Positions 10,746-24,020 of a stretch of DNA of 64,000 bases are shown here, piece by piece. Under the pieces are notes generated by a model that had not been told where the DNA came from, searched no databases, and saw only the letters and a list, made by a program, of their open reading frames with translations. Within the stretch, counting starts at the first letter, position 1, and each line of letters starts with the position of its first letter. This stretch comes from Sapria himalayana (lineage: Eukaryota; Streptophyta; Magnoliopsida; Malpighiales; Rafflesiaceae): assembly GCA_029783825.1 (NCBI GenBank), contig JAREIK010017138.1, positions 35,253 to 99,252 of the forward strand. Direction: 5' to 3'. Position numbers and translations under genes: made by a program.

Positions 10746-12278
10746 GATGATGTTAGAGCCATCTGGTTCTATTTCTAGGGTTTCGAGGTCAATTTTCAAA
10801 AAGTCCTTTAAACCTAATGGACATAATTTAAAGTCACTAACACATAGAGACAAATTGGTGATTTGGAGAGAATTTAAGGTAAATATTACTACCTAAAAAT
10901 TTTTACATCTTTTATTTATTTTTTTGTTCATTGATTAAAAATTGTTTATTTATAAATATAAAAAGTTTACAGGTGGACACAGCCAAAGGAATCAATCAAA
11001 AGTGTGTTCTGCAAATTTGCTGCCAGTAAGTATAAAGACACCGTGTACGAGATCAAAGATAAATGGCTGAAGTAGAAAGAACAAGATTCAAGTGTCCCAG
11101 ATTATGTTTACGATGAGTGGCGTAGCATATAAGAAGATCCGGATTATAGGAAGAGGAGTGCTAAACAGAGCGGCAATCTTCGCTCAGAGCGGGCTAGGGA
11201 GGGTAGTGGCATGTCTACACATACTTGTGGATCTCGTTCTAGGTGTGAGTACAAATGAGAATGGGTATTATTTCTAATTTATACTTTTTATGTTTATTAC
11301 TTGGTGAATTGTGTTCAATTATGCCTAAATTTCATTTCTCATAAGGAATTTTTTTTTAATATATTTAAAGTATGTATTGTGTGTAATTATAGACATTCAA
11401 GGAGGGTAAGAAGCTTAGTGCTCCTCACTTATTCAGATATATGCACATGAAGGCTCATGATGATCAGACTTTCATCATTTAGAGATCTTGTGCAGTAAAT
11501 GTAAGTTTAAATAAAAAAAATTAATTTTTCTTTTTTTTGTTTGAATATAAATTGAAATACATTTTGTACATTTTTATTAGGCGAGATATTATGAAATGTT
11601 AGCTATTGTACTCAGGAGTATTCCTAGTCTATTTCATGTTATTGTGATAGTGCAACAGGTAGTTCTTATTCATCAGCTCCACCAGTTGATGCGAATTAGA
11701 TTTAGTATGCGGCTGTTGATGGCAAGGAGAAGATGCCCATCTATAGCGTTGGTTCGTTGGCATCATCATTCTACTCGCATAGACGACCATACTATGAAAC
11801 TAAATTTATAAGACCAGATTCAAATTTGTTCTCGAAGATGAAGGAATTTTAGGATGCGATGCAAAATTCGATATAGTTTCAGTTGGCTTATACCAAGCAA
11901 CGCATGATCGACTATTAAATTTATAGGGATGAGTTGTGTGTGTATTTTGATTGGCCTACAAAAAAGTTTCAGGAAAGAGGACTACAATTCAACCCTGATG
12001 ATCTACCTCGGATTGTTTGGAGTAATGCTCCAGCTACATCATCTACTCCATCAACTACAGTTACACCTACCGCAATCGCATTAGGACTAGCAGTAGCAGA
12101 GAGCTCTACCCCAGTACCCAATATCTCACCGTGTGGACTAGAAATGTCACATCATAATGATTACGAAACTAGGTTGGATGATTTAGTGTATTACACACAT
12201 TTTTTTTTCAATGCCTTAAACTTTGATTTAGAATTTATTTTATTATTTTATCTTGATGTTTTTAATATATATATGTAG
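10746..12278 (+). pseudogene. CACTA (En/Spm) transposon protein, Transposase_24-like, broken (first copy)
   Basis: Exon-like pieces on + read in order: HRDKLVIWREFK (to 10879) before a GTAAAT donor; after an acceptor at about 10974, KYKDTVYEIKDKWLK, stop, VPDYVYDEWRSI, stop, EDPDYRKRSAKQS and STHTCGSRSR; after another intron, FKEGKKLSAPHLFRYMHMKA; then DGKEKMPIYSVGSLASSFY (about 11715-11772); and a C-terminal stretch ending at 12276-12278. The order (motif with VW..W..PE, SxxxKxxR, THxGGS, then GGKxKxxxYxxGS) is that of plant Transposase_24 proteins of CACTA elements. Several in-frame stops make it a relic. The segment before 10746 is missing, so the N-terminus and TNPD-type transposase are absent. 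Confidence 0.77.
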
Positions 12279-12439
12279 TATATATAATTGTTTCTGGGAG
12301 TTAATAAGATTTTTATTTTGTTGTTTTATCTGTAAATGTTTTTGCAGGTACTGAATCAAAACTGGAAGCAAAATGATTATTTTTTTTGTGTTTTATGTTC
12401 CAATTTCTATAGTATCTCTGTATCTGTAGAAATTCTACA

Positions 12440-13009
12440 AAAAAAATTCGATCAATACTTACCGACCGAATTACGACCAAACTAACCAAATTTTTTTAAT
12501 ATCAATGGTCGATAAAAGATCACCAAATGGTCAATAATTTTTTTGGAGATCAATTACAGACCAATGATTTTCAAAGATTTTGATCGGGGGTTTGTTGTAT
12601 TTAGGTTTTTACCAACCGTCTTGTGACCTTTTACCAACCTAATTCTTTTGGTTGGAAAATGGTCTGAATATCATTGGTTTTTCGTCGGTAAATGGTCTAT
12701 AAATTGTCAGTAATTACTGACAATTTGGAGACCATTTACTGACCTAATTCTTTTGGTCGAAAAATGGTCGGAATATCATCTGATTTTGTTTGTCGGTAAA
12801 TGGTCTCAAAATGGTCGATAATTAACGACCATTTGGAGACCAATTACTGACCTTATTTATTCAGTTGGTAAATTATTGGAATATAGTCGGGAAATATTTG
12901 TCTGTAGAGGATCCTTAAATGGTCGGCAATTTCCTAATAGACTGATCTTTCATTGGTAAAAAATTTAGCGACGAGCAAAATTATGACCAAATTTTTTGGT
13001 CAATAAATG
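12440..13009 (+). mobile_element. CACTA 3' subterminal repeats, terminus missing (first copy)
   Basis: Dense direct and inverted copies of words such as GGTCGGTAA, TTACCGACC, CCAAATGGTC and GACCATTTGGAGACC, typical of subterminal regions that bind the CACTA transposase. One inverted pair at 12796-12836 can fold into a hairpin. The sequence runs straight into the GATA array at 13010, and no terminal CACTAC/GTAGTG is present, so the outermost end has been lost. Confidence 0.75.
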
Positions 13010-14044
13010 GATAGATAAACAAATAGCCCAATACACATATAGAGGGATAAATAGATAGATATATAGTTAGTTAGATAGATAGACAGATAGATATAAATAG
13101 ATAAACGATTATACAGATAGATAGATTGATACTCAAATAATATAGAGACAGACAAACAGATAGATATATACTAAAATATTATAGAGACAGATAGCCAGAT
13201 AAACACATAGATAGATAGATAGATAAATAAATATGTAAGTAGATAGATCAACATATATACAAATAGATAGATTGATAAATAGATAGATAGATAGACAAAA
13301 ATATATAGATAGAAAGACTAATAGTCATATAGACATATTGACAGAGAGACAGATAGATGCATATATAAAAAGACATATAGATAGATTAATAAAAATACAG
13401 ATAGACATTTAGATAGATAGAGAGATATACAAATAGACATATAGATAGAAAGTTAGATAGATAGATAGATAGAAAGATAGACAAATCGATAAATAGATCA
13501 ATAGATAGATTGATAGATTGTCAGATATATAGAGAGATATATATATATATATATATAGAGTTCGACTGATAGACAGATAAATAGATAGATTGATAGAAAA
13601 ATAGATATATAGATATTCGACAGATAGTTAGATAGAGTTATTGATCAATAGACAAATAGATAGACAATTAGACAAATAAACAGATAGATATATAGACAGA
13701 TAGCCATATAAACATATAAATAGTTAGATAGATAGACATATAGATAGATAGATAGACATATAGATAGATAGACAGATAGACAAATAGATAGATAGATAGA
13801 TTGAAATATATATAGATATACAGATAGATAGATAGACATATAGATAAATAGATAGATATCTAAAAGATAGATAGAGAGATAAAGAAATAGTTTGATATAT
13901 AGATATATAGACAGATAGATAGATAAAAAGAAAGACATATAGATAGATATACAGATAGACAGATAGATAGATGGATGAATAGACATACCAATAGATAGAT
14001 AGATAGAAATATAGAAAGATAGATTCACAAATAAATAGATAGAT

Positions 14045-14550
14045 AGTTAGTTAGATAGAAAGATAGAGAGATAGAGAGAAAGTGAGAGATTGACAAAAAT
14101 ACACGCGAAGAGATAGAGAGACAGATAGAGAGACACAAAGAGGGATAGCGAGACTAATAGATAGATAGAGAGATACATAGATAGATAGTTATACAAGTAC
14201 ACAAATATATAGATTTATAGATAGATAAGTATGTAGGTAGCTCAGTATGTAGGTAATTAGTTAGAAAGATAGAGATATAGAAAGATAAAGGTATATGGGT
14301 AAAGAGATAGAGAGATAGTGAGAAAAAGAGATAGAGAGATAGAGAGATAGAAAGATAGAGAGATAGATAGATAGAGAAATATAGAGATATATTGTTAGAT
14401 AGATAAAGATATAATGATATTAAAAGATATAGATAAAGATAGATATACTAATAGATAGATAGACAAAAAAATTAATCAATAAAAAGACAAATAGGTAGGT
14501 AGATAGAACGACAAACTAATAGACTAAAAAACTGATTGACTGATAAATAG
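14045..14550 (+). repeat. Array block set A: GAGA - GGTA - GAGATA - ACTAAT
   Basis: Order: GAGA-rich 14045-14200; GGTA-type 14217-14262 (GTATGTAGGTAGCTCAGTAT); GAGATA-rich 14270-14400; ACTAATAGACTAAAAAACTG 14505-14550. The second copy is at about 60125-60660. Confidence 0.75.
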
Positions 14551-15609
14551 ATAGACAAACAAAATGATAGATAAATAAATACACATATATACAGATTGAC
14601 AGATTGACAGATAGACAAATAGATAGAAAGACAAATAGATAGATAGATAGATAGAAAATTAGATGGACAGATAGATAGGCAAATAGATACATGATATATA
14701 GTTAGATAGATACGTAGATAAACATAAATAAAAAAAGATAGATAGAGAATTAGAAAGAAAGATAAATAGATAGATAGAAAATAATATACATTTAGTCAAG
14801 TAGAATAATAGATAGATAGACATATAGATAGATATAAAAAGATAGAAAGCTACTCATTTATATAGATAGATATATAGATAGATAGATAGATATACATATA
14901 TATAGATAGACATATAGAAAGAGAGACAAAAATACAAATAGACATATAGATAGATAGAAATATAAATAGATAGAAAGATTGACAATTAAATAAATATATT
15001 AATAGACAGATATATAAATAGATAGATAGATAGGTAGACATATAGGCAAATAGATATAGACAAATATACAAATAGATAGTTTGATTGCTAGACACTTAGA
15101 CATATATAAATAGTTAAAATATAGATTTATAGATAGATAGAAAATTAGATAGATATACAGTTAGACAATTAGATAAATAGATAGTTAAAATATTATACAT
15201 ATAGATAGTTTGACAGGAAGACAGATAGATAGACAGTTAGATTGCTAGATAGATAGATAGATGAATAGATAGAAAGATTGACAGATAGATAGATATACAG
15301 ATAGACATATCAATAAAAAGACAAATAGACATTTAGACAACCAAATATATAGACAGATAGAGAGGTTGATAGATAGATATATAGATAGATAGATAGATAG
15401 ATAGATAGAAAAATAGAAAGAAAGAAAGATAGAAAGATAGATTGAAAGATAGATAGATAAATAGATAGACATATAGATGGATAGTTATATATATTGAAAG
15501 ATAGACAGATAAATAGATAAATAGATGGATAGATAGACATATATTTGATAGATAGTCAAATAGACATATAGATTGATCAATAGATAGTCAGATAGATATA
15601 TAAAAAGGT

Positions 15610-16135
15610 TTGGAGATGTAGAGATGAAGAGATAGATAGAAATACATATAAGAGACAAATAGATAGACAAAGAGAAAAAGAGACTTGTAGACACATCGAC
15701 AATTAGAGAGATAGAAAAATTGACAAATAGATAGGTTGACAAATAAATAAATAGATAGGTAGCTAGGTAGGTATGTTTGTAGGTAGGCAGGTAAGCAAGT
15801 ATAGAGAAAGAGATAGAGAGATAGATGGAAAGAGAAGTAGAAAAAAGAAAGAAAGGGAGATAGAGATATATAGAGATAAAGGAATAGAGAGATAGAGAGA
15901 TAAAGATATAGAGATAAATAGATAAAGAGATAGAGAGATAGAAATATAGAGAGATAGAGAAATAGAGAGATAAAAATATAGATAGATAAAGAAAGAAAGT
16001 TATATAGAGATAGAGAGTTAGAAAGATAGAGAGATAGAAAGATAGATTGATTGATTGATTGACAAAGAAAAAGATAGAAAAAAAAATATATAGATTGACT
16101 GATAGACTGATAAACTAACAAATTGATAGACTAAT
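15610..16135 (+). repeat. Array block set B: GAGA - GGTA - GAGATA - ACTAAT
   Basis: Order: GAGA-rich 15610-15720; GGTA-type 15757-15798 starting AGCTAGGTAGGTATGT; GAGATA-rich 15800-16060; ACTGATAGACTGATAAACTA-type 16090-16135. The second copy is at about 61715-62235. Confidence 0.8.
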
Positions 16136-16350
16136 AGATAGATAAATAGACAGAAAGATAGATAAACTGATATAGAGACATTGACAGACGGAAAGAAAGA
16201 TAAACTGAGAGACTAGTAGATACACAAATAGACATATAGATAGATAGATAGACAAATAGATAGATATATATATAGACATAGATAGATAGATAGATAAAAT
16301 GATAGAAAGATAGACAAATAGATAGATTAAAGATAAAGAGATTGACTAAT

Positions 16351-16389
<39 letters not shown>

Positions 16390-17682
16390 AATATACATTT
16401 AGATAGATAGATAGATGTACATATAGATAGATAGGTAGATAAAAATATAGAATGATAGACAAATAGGTATTTAGGAAAATAAGCAGATTGACAAATAAAT
16501 AGACAGATAGAGTTATATAGTTAGATGGATAGATAGATAGATAGATATATAGAGACATATATTTATAGATTGATAGATTGATAGATACATAGATAGATAG
16601 ATATGAAGATAAACACAAAAATAAATAGATACACAAATAAAAAGATAAATAGATACACAAATACATAGTTAGATGAATAATTAGATATATATATATATAT
16701 AGACAAAGAGAGATAAATAGATAGATAGATTTATAGTTATATAGATAGATAAATAGATAAATAGAAAAATAGATGGACAAAAAGGTAGATAAACAATTGA
16801 TAGATAAATAGATTGACAGATAATCAAATAGTAGATAGACAAATAGCTGGAAATACACATAGATTGATAAATAGTTTGATAGACAGGTAGATAAACATAT
16901 ATACAAGTATATACATAGACAAATAGAAAGATAGATAGATAAACAAAAATATATAGATATATAGATAGACTAATAGACAAATATACAAATAGTTAGATAT
17001 ACAAATAGATATATAGAAAGAAAGGTTGTTATATAGATAGACATATAGATAGATATACAGATTGACATATAGATAGCTAAATTGATATATAGATGACATA
17101 TATACATATAGACATATACAAAGATAAATAAATAGATAAATTAAAAAAAATAGTCCAATAGATAGATAGATCGACTAATTAACCGAGAGACAGATAGATA
17201 TATACAAAAAATATAGATTGATAGATAAATAAATTGATATATTGATTGACAAACACTTAAACACAGACAAATAGACAAATAGACAGATAAATAGATTTAT
17301 AGATAGATAGATAGACATATAGATAGACAAAAAGATAGATAGACATATTGAAAGATAGACAAATAGACAGATTGATAAATATATAAAAATGTAGAAAGAC
17401 AATTAGATAGATAGACAAATAGACAAATAGACAAATAGATAGATAGACAGGTAGATAATTAGATAGACAGATAGACAGACAGATAGATAGATAAACAGAT
17501 ATATAGATAAACATATTGATAGATAGATAGATACAAAAATAGTCAAAAATATATAGGGAGAAACATATTTAAATAGATAGATAGATTGACAGATAGCGAG
17601 ATGGATAGATAGATAAATAGATAGATAATATATAGATATAAAGATAGATAGATAGATAAATAGATAGATAGATTGATTGATT

Positions 17683-17833
17683 GACACATAGGTATATAGT
17701 AAGATAGATAAATAGATAGATTGATTGATTGATTGACACATAGGTATATAGTAAGATAGATAAATAGATCGATTGATTGATTGATTGATTGATTGACACA
17801 TAGGTATATAGTAAAATAGATAAATAGATAGAT
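17683..17833 (+). repeat. Three-copy 52/60-bp tandem repeat within the array
   Basis: The word GACACATAGGTATATAGTA recurs at 17683, 17735 and 17795, each preceded by a GATT run. In the second copy the three words are at 63759, 63811 and 63863, so the last unit differs by 8 bases (two GATT steps). Confidence 0.9.
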
Positions 17834-17984
17834 AGATATATAGAAAGACATACAAATAGATAGATAGATATATAGACAGATAGACAGATTGATAGATCGA
17901 TAGATAGATAGACTGATAGATAGATAAACATATAGATAGATAGATAGTCATATAGATATATAGATAGATTATTAGATAGTTAGA

Positions 17985-18700
17985 TTGAGAGATAAAGAGA
18001 GAGTCAAATAGACATAAATATAGATAGAGAGATAGAGAAACAGATAGAGAGACAGATAGTGAGAAATATAGATAGACAGAGAGATAAATAGATAGATATG
18101 AAGGTAGATAGATAGATAGATTGATAGATAACAAGATAGGTAGGTATTTAGTTAGGTAAAGAGAATGAGAGATAGAGAGATAAAGATATAGAGAGAAAGA
18201 TATAGAAAGAAAGATATATTGAGATTTAGAGATTGAGAGATATAGAGAAAGATAGACATGATAGTACATAGATAAAAAGATAGAAAAAGAGATAGAGAGA
18301 TCGAAAGAGAGAAAGAAAAAGAAATAGATAGATAAGGATAGAAAGAGATAGAGTAATTGAAAGATAGAGAGATATGGAGTTACAGAGATAGAGAGATAGA
18401 GATATAGAAAGATAGATAAAGAAAGAGATAGAGAGATATAAAGATAGAGAGATAGTGAGATAAAGATACATATAGATAGAGAGATAAAAGGATAGATAGA
18501 AAGAGAGATACACAGATAGAAAGATAGACAGACATATGAATAAACATATAGACAAATAGATAGATAGATAGTTAGCCTGAATAACTAACTCACTGACTAA
18601 CTAACTGATTGACTGAGATATTGACTGACATACTAATAGATTTGTATACTGATAGACTAATAGACTGACAAACTAATAGGCTAACATACTGAATACAAAT
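17985..18700 (+). repeat. Array block set C: GAGA - GGTA - GAGATA - ACTAAT
   Basis: Order: GAGA-rich 17985-18080; short GGTA-type block near 18135-18160; GAGATA-rich 18165-18530; ACTAACTGATTGACTGA and ACTAATAGACTGACAAAC-type 18575-18700. Confidence 0.78.
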
Positions 18701-19194
18701 AGATAGACTAACAATTAGACTAATAAACAGACAGACAAATAGAATAATAGCCAGAAATATTGACAAACAAATAGACAAACAATTAGATAGATAGATAGAT
18801 AGACAGATAGATAGTCATGTATACAAAAAGTCAAGTAGACATGTAGTCAGGAACACAGGCAGTCAAGCATATAGATTTTCAGGCAAAAAGATAGATAGAC
18901 AAACAAAAAACTGAATGATAGATAGTCAAGAAAATATAAAGAGATAATAAGATAAATAGATAGATTGATAGATAGTAGACAGATAGAAAGATAGATAAAT
19001 AGACCGATAGATAGATAGATAGATAGAATAATAGATAGATACTCAGATAGACAAATAGATAGATACATAGTTATATAGATAGATGGATAGATAAACAAAA
19101 AGATAGATTGAAAGATAAACAAATAGACAGATAGACAAATAGATAGACATATAGAAAAATAGACAGATAGTCAAATAGATAGATAGATAGATAG

Positions 19195-19547
19195 TTAGTT
19201 AGTTAGTTAGATTGAAAGATAAAAAGATAGAAGGATAGATAGAAATATAGACATAGAGATAGAGGATAGATAGAGAGACAGGAAGAGTGATAAATAGAGA
19301 GACAGAAAGAAAGAAAGATAGATATATAGGTATGTAGGTAGATAGAGAGATGAAGAGATAGAGAGATAGATAGATAGCTAGGTAGGTATGTAGATAAGTA
19401 CGTAGGTAGGTAGGTATAAAGATTGAGAGATAGTGAGGTTATAAGATAGAGAGAAAATGAGATAGATCTATAAAGAAATTGAGAGATTAAGAGGTTAAGA
19501 GATTGAGAGATAGACAAGGAGATGGAGAGATAAAGAGATAGAGAGAG

Positions 19548-19585
<38 letters not shown>

Positions 19586-20060
19586 GGAGATAGAGAGATA
19601 GAAATATAAAGTGAGATAGATAGAGGCAAAAAGAAAAATAAATATATAGATAAAAAGAAATGGAGATAAAGAGATAGAGAGATTGAAAGATAGATAGATA
19701 GATAGAGATATAGATAGATAGTGAGATAAAGAGAATAGAGATAGAGATATAGAGAGATAGATAGATAGTCAGATAAAATGATATAGAGATGGAATGATAG
19801 AGAGATAGAGAGATATAAACATAGAGAAATATAGAGATAGAAACATGGACATATAGATGAATAGATAGATAGACACATAGATAGATAGATAGAAAGATAG
19901 ATAGACAGACTAATGACTAACTGACTAATTGACTGATAGACTGACTAATTGATTGACTGACTGGTAGACTGACAAACTAATAGACTAACAAACTAAATGA
20001 CTAATAGACTAGCTAACAAACAGATGAATAGACTAAAATAGACATATAGACTAATAGACA
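19195..20060 (+). repeat. Array block set D: GAGA - GGTA - GAGATA - ACTAAT
   Basis: Order: GAGA-rich 19245-19320; GGTA-type 19327-19342 and 19376-19418; GAGATA-rich 19420-19870 with a TA run at 19552-19580; ACTAACTGACTAATTGACTG-type 19905-20060. Confidence 0.8.
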
Positions 20061-20419
20061 GACTAATATACAGACAAAAAGATAGAAAGATAGATAAAAA
20101 GATAGACAAACAGACACATAGAAAGATTGACTAATAGATAGACAAATAGATCGATCAACACACAAGCAAATAGATAGTCAGGTAGACAAATAGTCAAACA
20201 GACAAATAGTCAGAAAGATAGATAGTCAAGCATACATATAGTCAAGCAGAAAGATAGAAAGATAAACAAACCAATGGATAGACAAAGACTAACTAATAGA
20301 TAGACTGACTCTCCTACTAACTAATAGATAGGTACATAGAAACATAGAAAGATAGATTCACAAACAAATAGGCTTATAGAAAAATAGATAGACTGACATA
20401 TAAATAGATAGATAGATAG

Positions 20420-20455
<36 letters not shown>

Positions 20456-20689
20456 GTATGTATTGATTAATTTAAGCCAAATTGATAGACACATATAATG
20501 ATAGATTCTAGACAAATAGATAGACATATAGATAGATAGACAAATAGATAGATAATTAGATAGACAGGCAGATAAATAGATAGATATATTTATACAAAGA
20601 TAGATAGATACACAGACAGATAGACATACATATTAGATGACAAATAGACAAATAATCAAATTGATAGATAGATAGATATACATAAATAT

Positions 20690-21090
20690 TTACAGAGAGA
20701 CAGAGATAAAAAGATAGACAGAGAGATAAGGAAATAGATAGATAGATAGATAGATAGATAGTAGGTATACTAATAGATAGGTTGACAAATTGATAGATAG
20801 ATAGATAGATAGCAAGGTAGGTAGGTATCTAGGTAGGTACGTAAGTAGGTAGAAAGATAAAGAGATAGGGAAAAATAGATATATAGAGATAGATAAAGAG
20901 ATATATATACCGAGATAGAAATAGATAGAAAGATTGAGGGAAAGATAGATAGACACACAAAAATAGACACACAAAAAGATAGACAGAATGAAAGATAGAT
21001 AGATCGACTGATAGACTGGCAAACTAATAAACTAATAGACATGCAAACTAATAGACTAATAGACTGACATACTAATAGACTGATAGGCAT
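20690..21090 (+). repeat. Array block set E: GAGA - GGTA - GAGATA - ACTAAT
   Basis: Order: GAGA-rich 20692-20735; GGTA-type 20811-20852 starting AGCAAGGTAGGTAGGTAT; GAGATA-rich 20853-20960; ACTGATAGACTGGCAAAC and ACTAATAGACTGACATAC-type 21003-21090. Confidence 0.8.
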
Positions 21091-21278
21091 ATAGATAGAC
21101 ATACAGACATATAACACAGATAGATAGAAACACAAATATACAGTTAGATAGATAAATATATATATAGATAGATAGACATTTAGATAGATAGATAAAAAGA
21201 TAAACAGATATACAAATAGAAGATTTCCAAATAGATAGATAGAGAGATTAATAGATAGAGAAATATAGATAGATAACT

Positions 21279-21322
<44 letters not shown>

Positions 21323-21369
21323 ATAGATAGTTAGTTAGAAAAATAGACAAAAAGATAAATAGATAAATA

Positions 21370-21450
21370 GGCTGATAGATAGATAGAAAGATAAATAGAT
21401 AAATAGGCAGATAGATAGATAGAAAGATAAATAGATAAATAGGCAGATAG
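21370..21450 (+). repeat. 36-bp tandem repeat, three copies
   Basis: A unit ending AAATAGATAAATAGGC recurs with GGC at 21370, 21406 and 21442, a local duplication inside the GATA array. Confidence 0.85.
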
Positions 21451-22560
21451 ATAGATAGATAGATAGACAGATAAATAGATTAATAAATAGACAGAATAGA
21501 TAGATAGACAAATTGATAAATAGACAAATAAAAATATAGAAAGAAAGATAGATACATATTTAGGGAGATAAGCAGATAGACAGACAGATAGATAGATAGA
21601 CAAAAATGCAGGTATATAGATATAGATATAAATAGACAGGTATATAGATATATAAAGAGATAGAAAGATTGTCATATAAAATTTTATATATAAATAGATA
21701 GATAGACTGATGACTAATAGACTAATAGATAGAAACACAGATAGATTGTTAGACATAAATGAATTTATAAAGATTGATAGTTAGATAGATAGACAAATAG
21801 AAAGATATACATATACATAGATTTATAAATTGATAGATTGACAAATACATAGATAGATAGAAAGATAGATAGATATATAGATATTTAAAAAGATACACAA
21901 AAAGATAGATAGATAGATAGATAGACAAATAAATAGATAGATAGATACATAAATAAACAAATGCATAGATAGATGGATAAATAGATAGACATGTAGACAA
22001 ATAGACAGATTGAAAAATAGGAATATAGATATATTGATAGATAGATAGATTGATTGACAAATAGACAGATATACAGATAGGTAGGTAGATAGATAGATAT
22101 ACATGTAGATAGATAAATAGATAGAGAGATATATAAATTTGACACATAAATAGATAAACGGATAGACAAAATGACAGATAAACAAATGACAGATAGATAG
22201 ATATAAAGATAGTCAAATATTAGAAAGACAGATAGCCAGTTAAAGACATAGATAGATAGATAGATAGATAAACATATATACAAATAGATAGAAAAAAATA
22301 GATAGATTGTAAAATATATATAGATAGATAGATAGACAAATATAAAGATAGACATATAGACAGATAAAAAGATAGATAAATGAAAGATATATAGATAGAC
22401 ATACAAACATATATATTGATATATAGATAAACATATAGATAGATATTGAGATATATAGATAGGCATATATACAGATAGACATATAGACAAAAATAAAGAT
22501 AGACAAATAGATAAATAAAAAAATAGACAAATATAAAGATATATAGATAGAAAAATAGAT

Positions 22561-22762
22561 ATATAGACAAATATATAGTTTGATAGATAGACAGAGAGAC
22601 ATAGATTGATAGACAAATAAACAGATAAACACATACACGGATAGATAGATTTATAAATAGATATATAGACAAATATATAGTTTGATAGATAGACAGAGAG
22701 ACATAGATTGATAGACAAATAAACAGATAAACACATACACGGATAGATAGATTTATAAATAG
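22561..22762 (+). repeat. 102-bp perfect tandem duplication within the array
   Basis: The sequence starting ATATAGACAAATATATAG at 22561 is repeated from 22663, with no mismatch that I can see over nearly the whole unit. In such a degenerate array an exact 102-bp repeat means a recent local duplication or a local assembly error. Confidence 0.9.
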
Positions 22763-23179
22763 ATAGACTTATAGACAGATAGAAAGATAGAAAGATAGAT
22801 AACTAGACAGATTGACAGATATATACTTAAATACATAGATAGATAGATAAAAAAGTAGATAGATATATAGATAGACATAAAGATAGAATGACAGATAGAC
22901 AAATAGACATATAAACACATAGATAGATAAATAAATAGATAGACAGACAATAAGATATATAGATAAATAGATGGACAGGATTAGAGATAGATAATAGATA
23001 GATAGATATATAAATAGGCAGAAAGATAAATAAATAAATATATAGATAGATAGATAAACTCATAGACAAATAGACATATAGATTGTTAGACAAATAAATC
23101 GATAGATTGATAGATACATAGACAGATAGACATATAGATAAATAGATATATTGACATATAAGTATATAGATAGATAGAC

Positions 23180-24020
23180 TTATAGTTAGAGAGATAGATA
23201 GAGAGATAGACAAATATATAGAAATACAATTAGAGAGTTAGAAAGATAGATAGAAAGATAGTTATAGAGAAAGAGAGACAAACAGAGAGATAGAGAGACA
23301 CGAAGACAGATAAATAGAAAGACAAATAGAGAAATAGAAAGATAGACAAATAGACAGATAGATAGATATATATGTAGGTATACATATAGATAGATACACA
23401 TACAACTAGGTAGGTAGGTAGCTAGGTAGATAGGTATGTTGTTAGATAGCGAAATAGAAATTTAGAGTGATAGAGAGATAGAGCGAGAGATATATATATA
23501 TATACACATAGATAAATAGATAAGAAATAATGATATAAATATATATAGAGATAGAAAGATATAAAAATAGAGAGATATAAAGCTAGAGAGATATGAAGAT
23601 AGAGAGATAAATAGATAAGAAATAAAGATATAAAGATATATAGAGATAGAAAGATATAGAAATAGAGAGATATAGAGCTAGAGTGATATGGAGATAAAGA
23701 GAAAGAGAGTAAAAGAGATAAAGAGATAGTGATATACAAGATAAAGAGATATAGAGGTAAAGAGATAGCAAAAAAGAAATATAGAAAGATAGAAAGATAG
23801 AGAGATAAAGAGATAGATAGGTTGAGATATATAGATATTGAGAGATAGAGAGATAGATAAATACACAGATTGACACATAGACACATAGATAGATAAACAT
23901 ATAGATAGACTAAATGATTGTCAAACTGATAGACTATCATACTGACATAATGACATATAGACATTCTAATAGACTGATAGACTGATAGACTGTTAGACTA
24001 ACACACTAATAAACTATCAG
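23180..24020 (+). repeat. Array block set F: GAGA - GGTA - GAGATA - ACTAAT
   Basis: Order: GAGA-rich 23185-23340; GGTA-type 23402-23440 starting AACTAGGTAGGTAGGTAG; GAGATA-rich 23450-23870; CTAATAGACTGATAGACTG-type 23905-24020. This is the last block set; beyond it the array is plain GATA/GACA. Confidence 0.8.

Noticed and set aside
11092..11277. 61-codon plus-strand frame in the CACTA relic
   Set aside because: The Transposase_24-like motifs lie in a different frame of the same strand; this one has no similarity and is a shadow.
8416..13009. A single intact autonomous transposon
   Set aside because: The left part is hAT and the right part CACTA by sequence motifs; both lack one end and carry stops.
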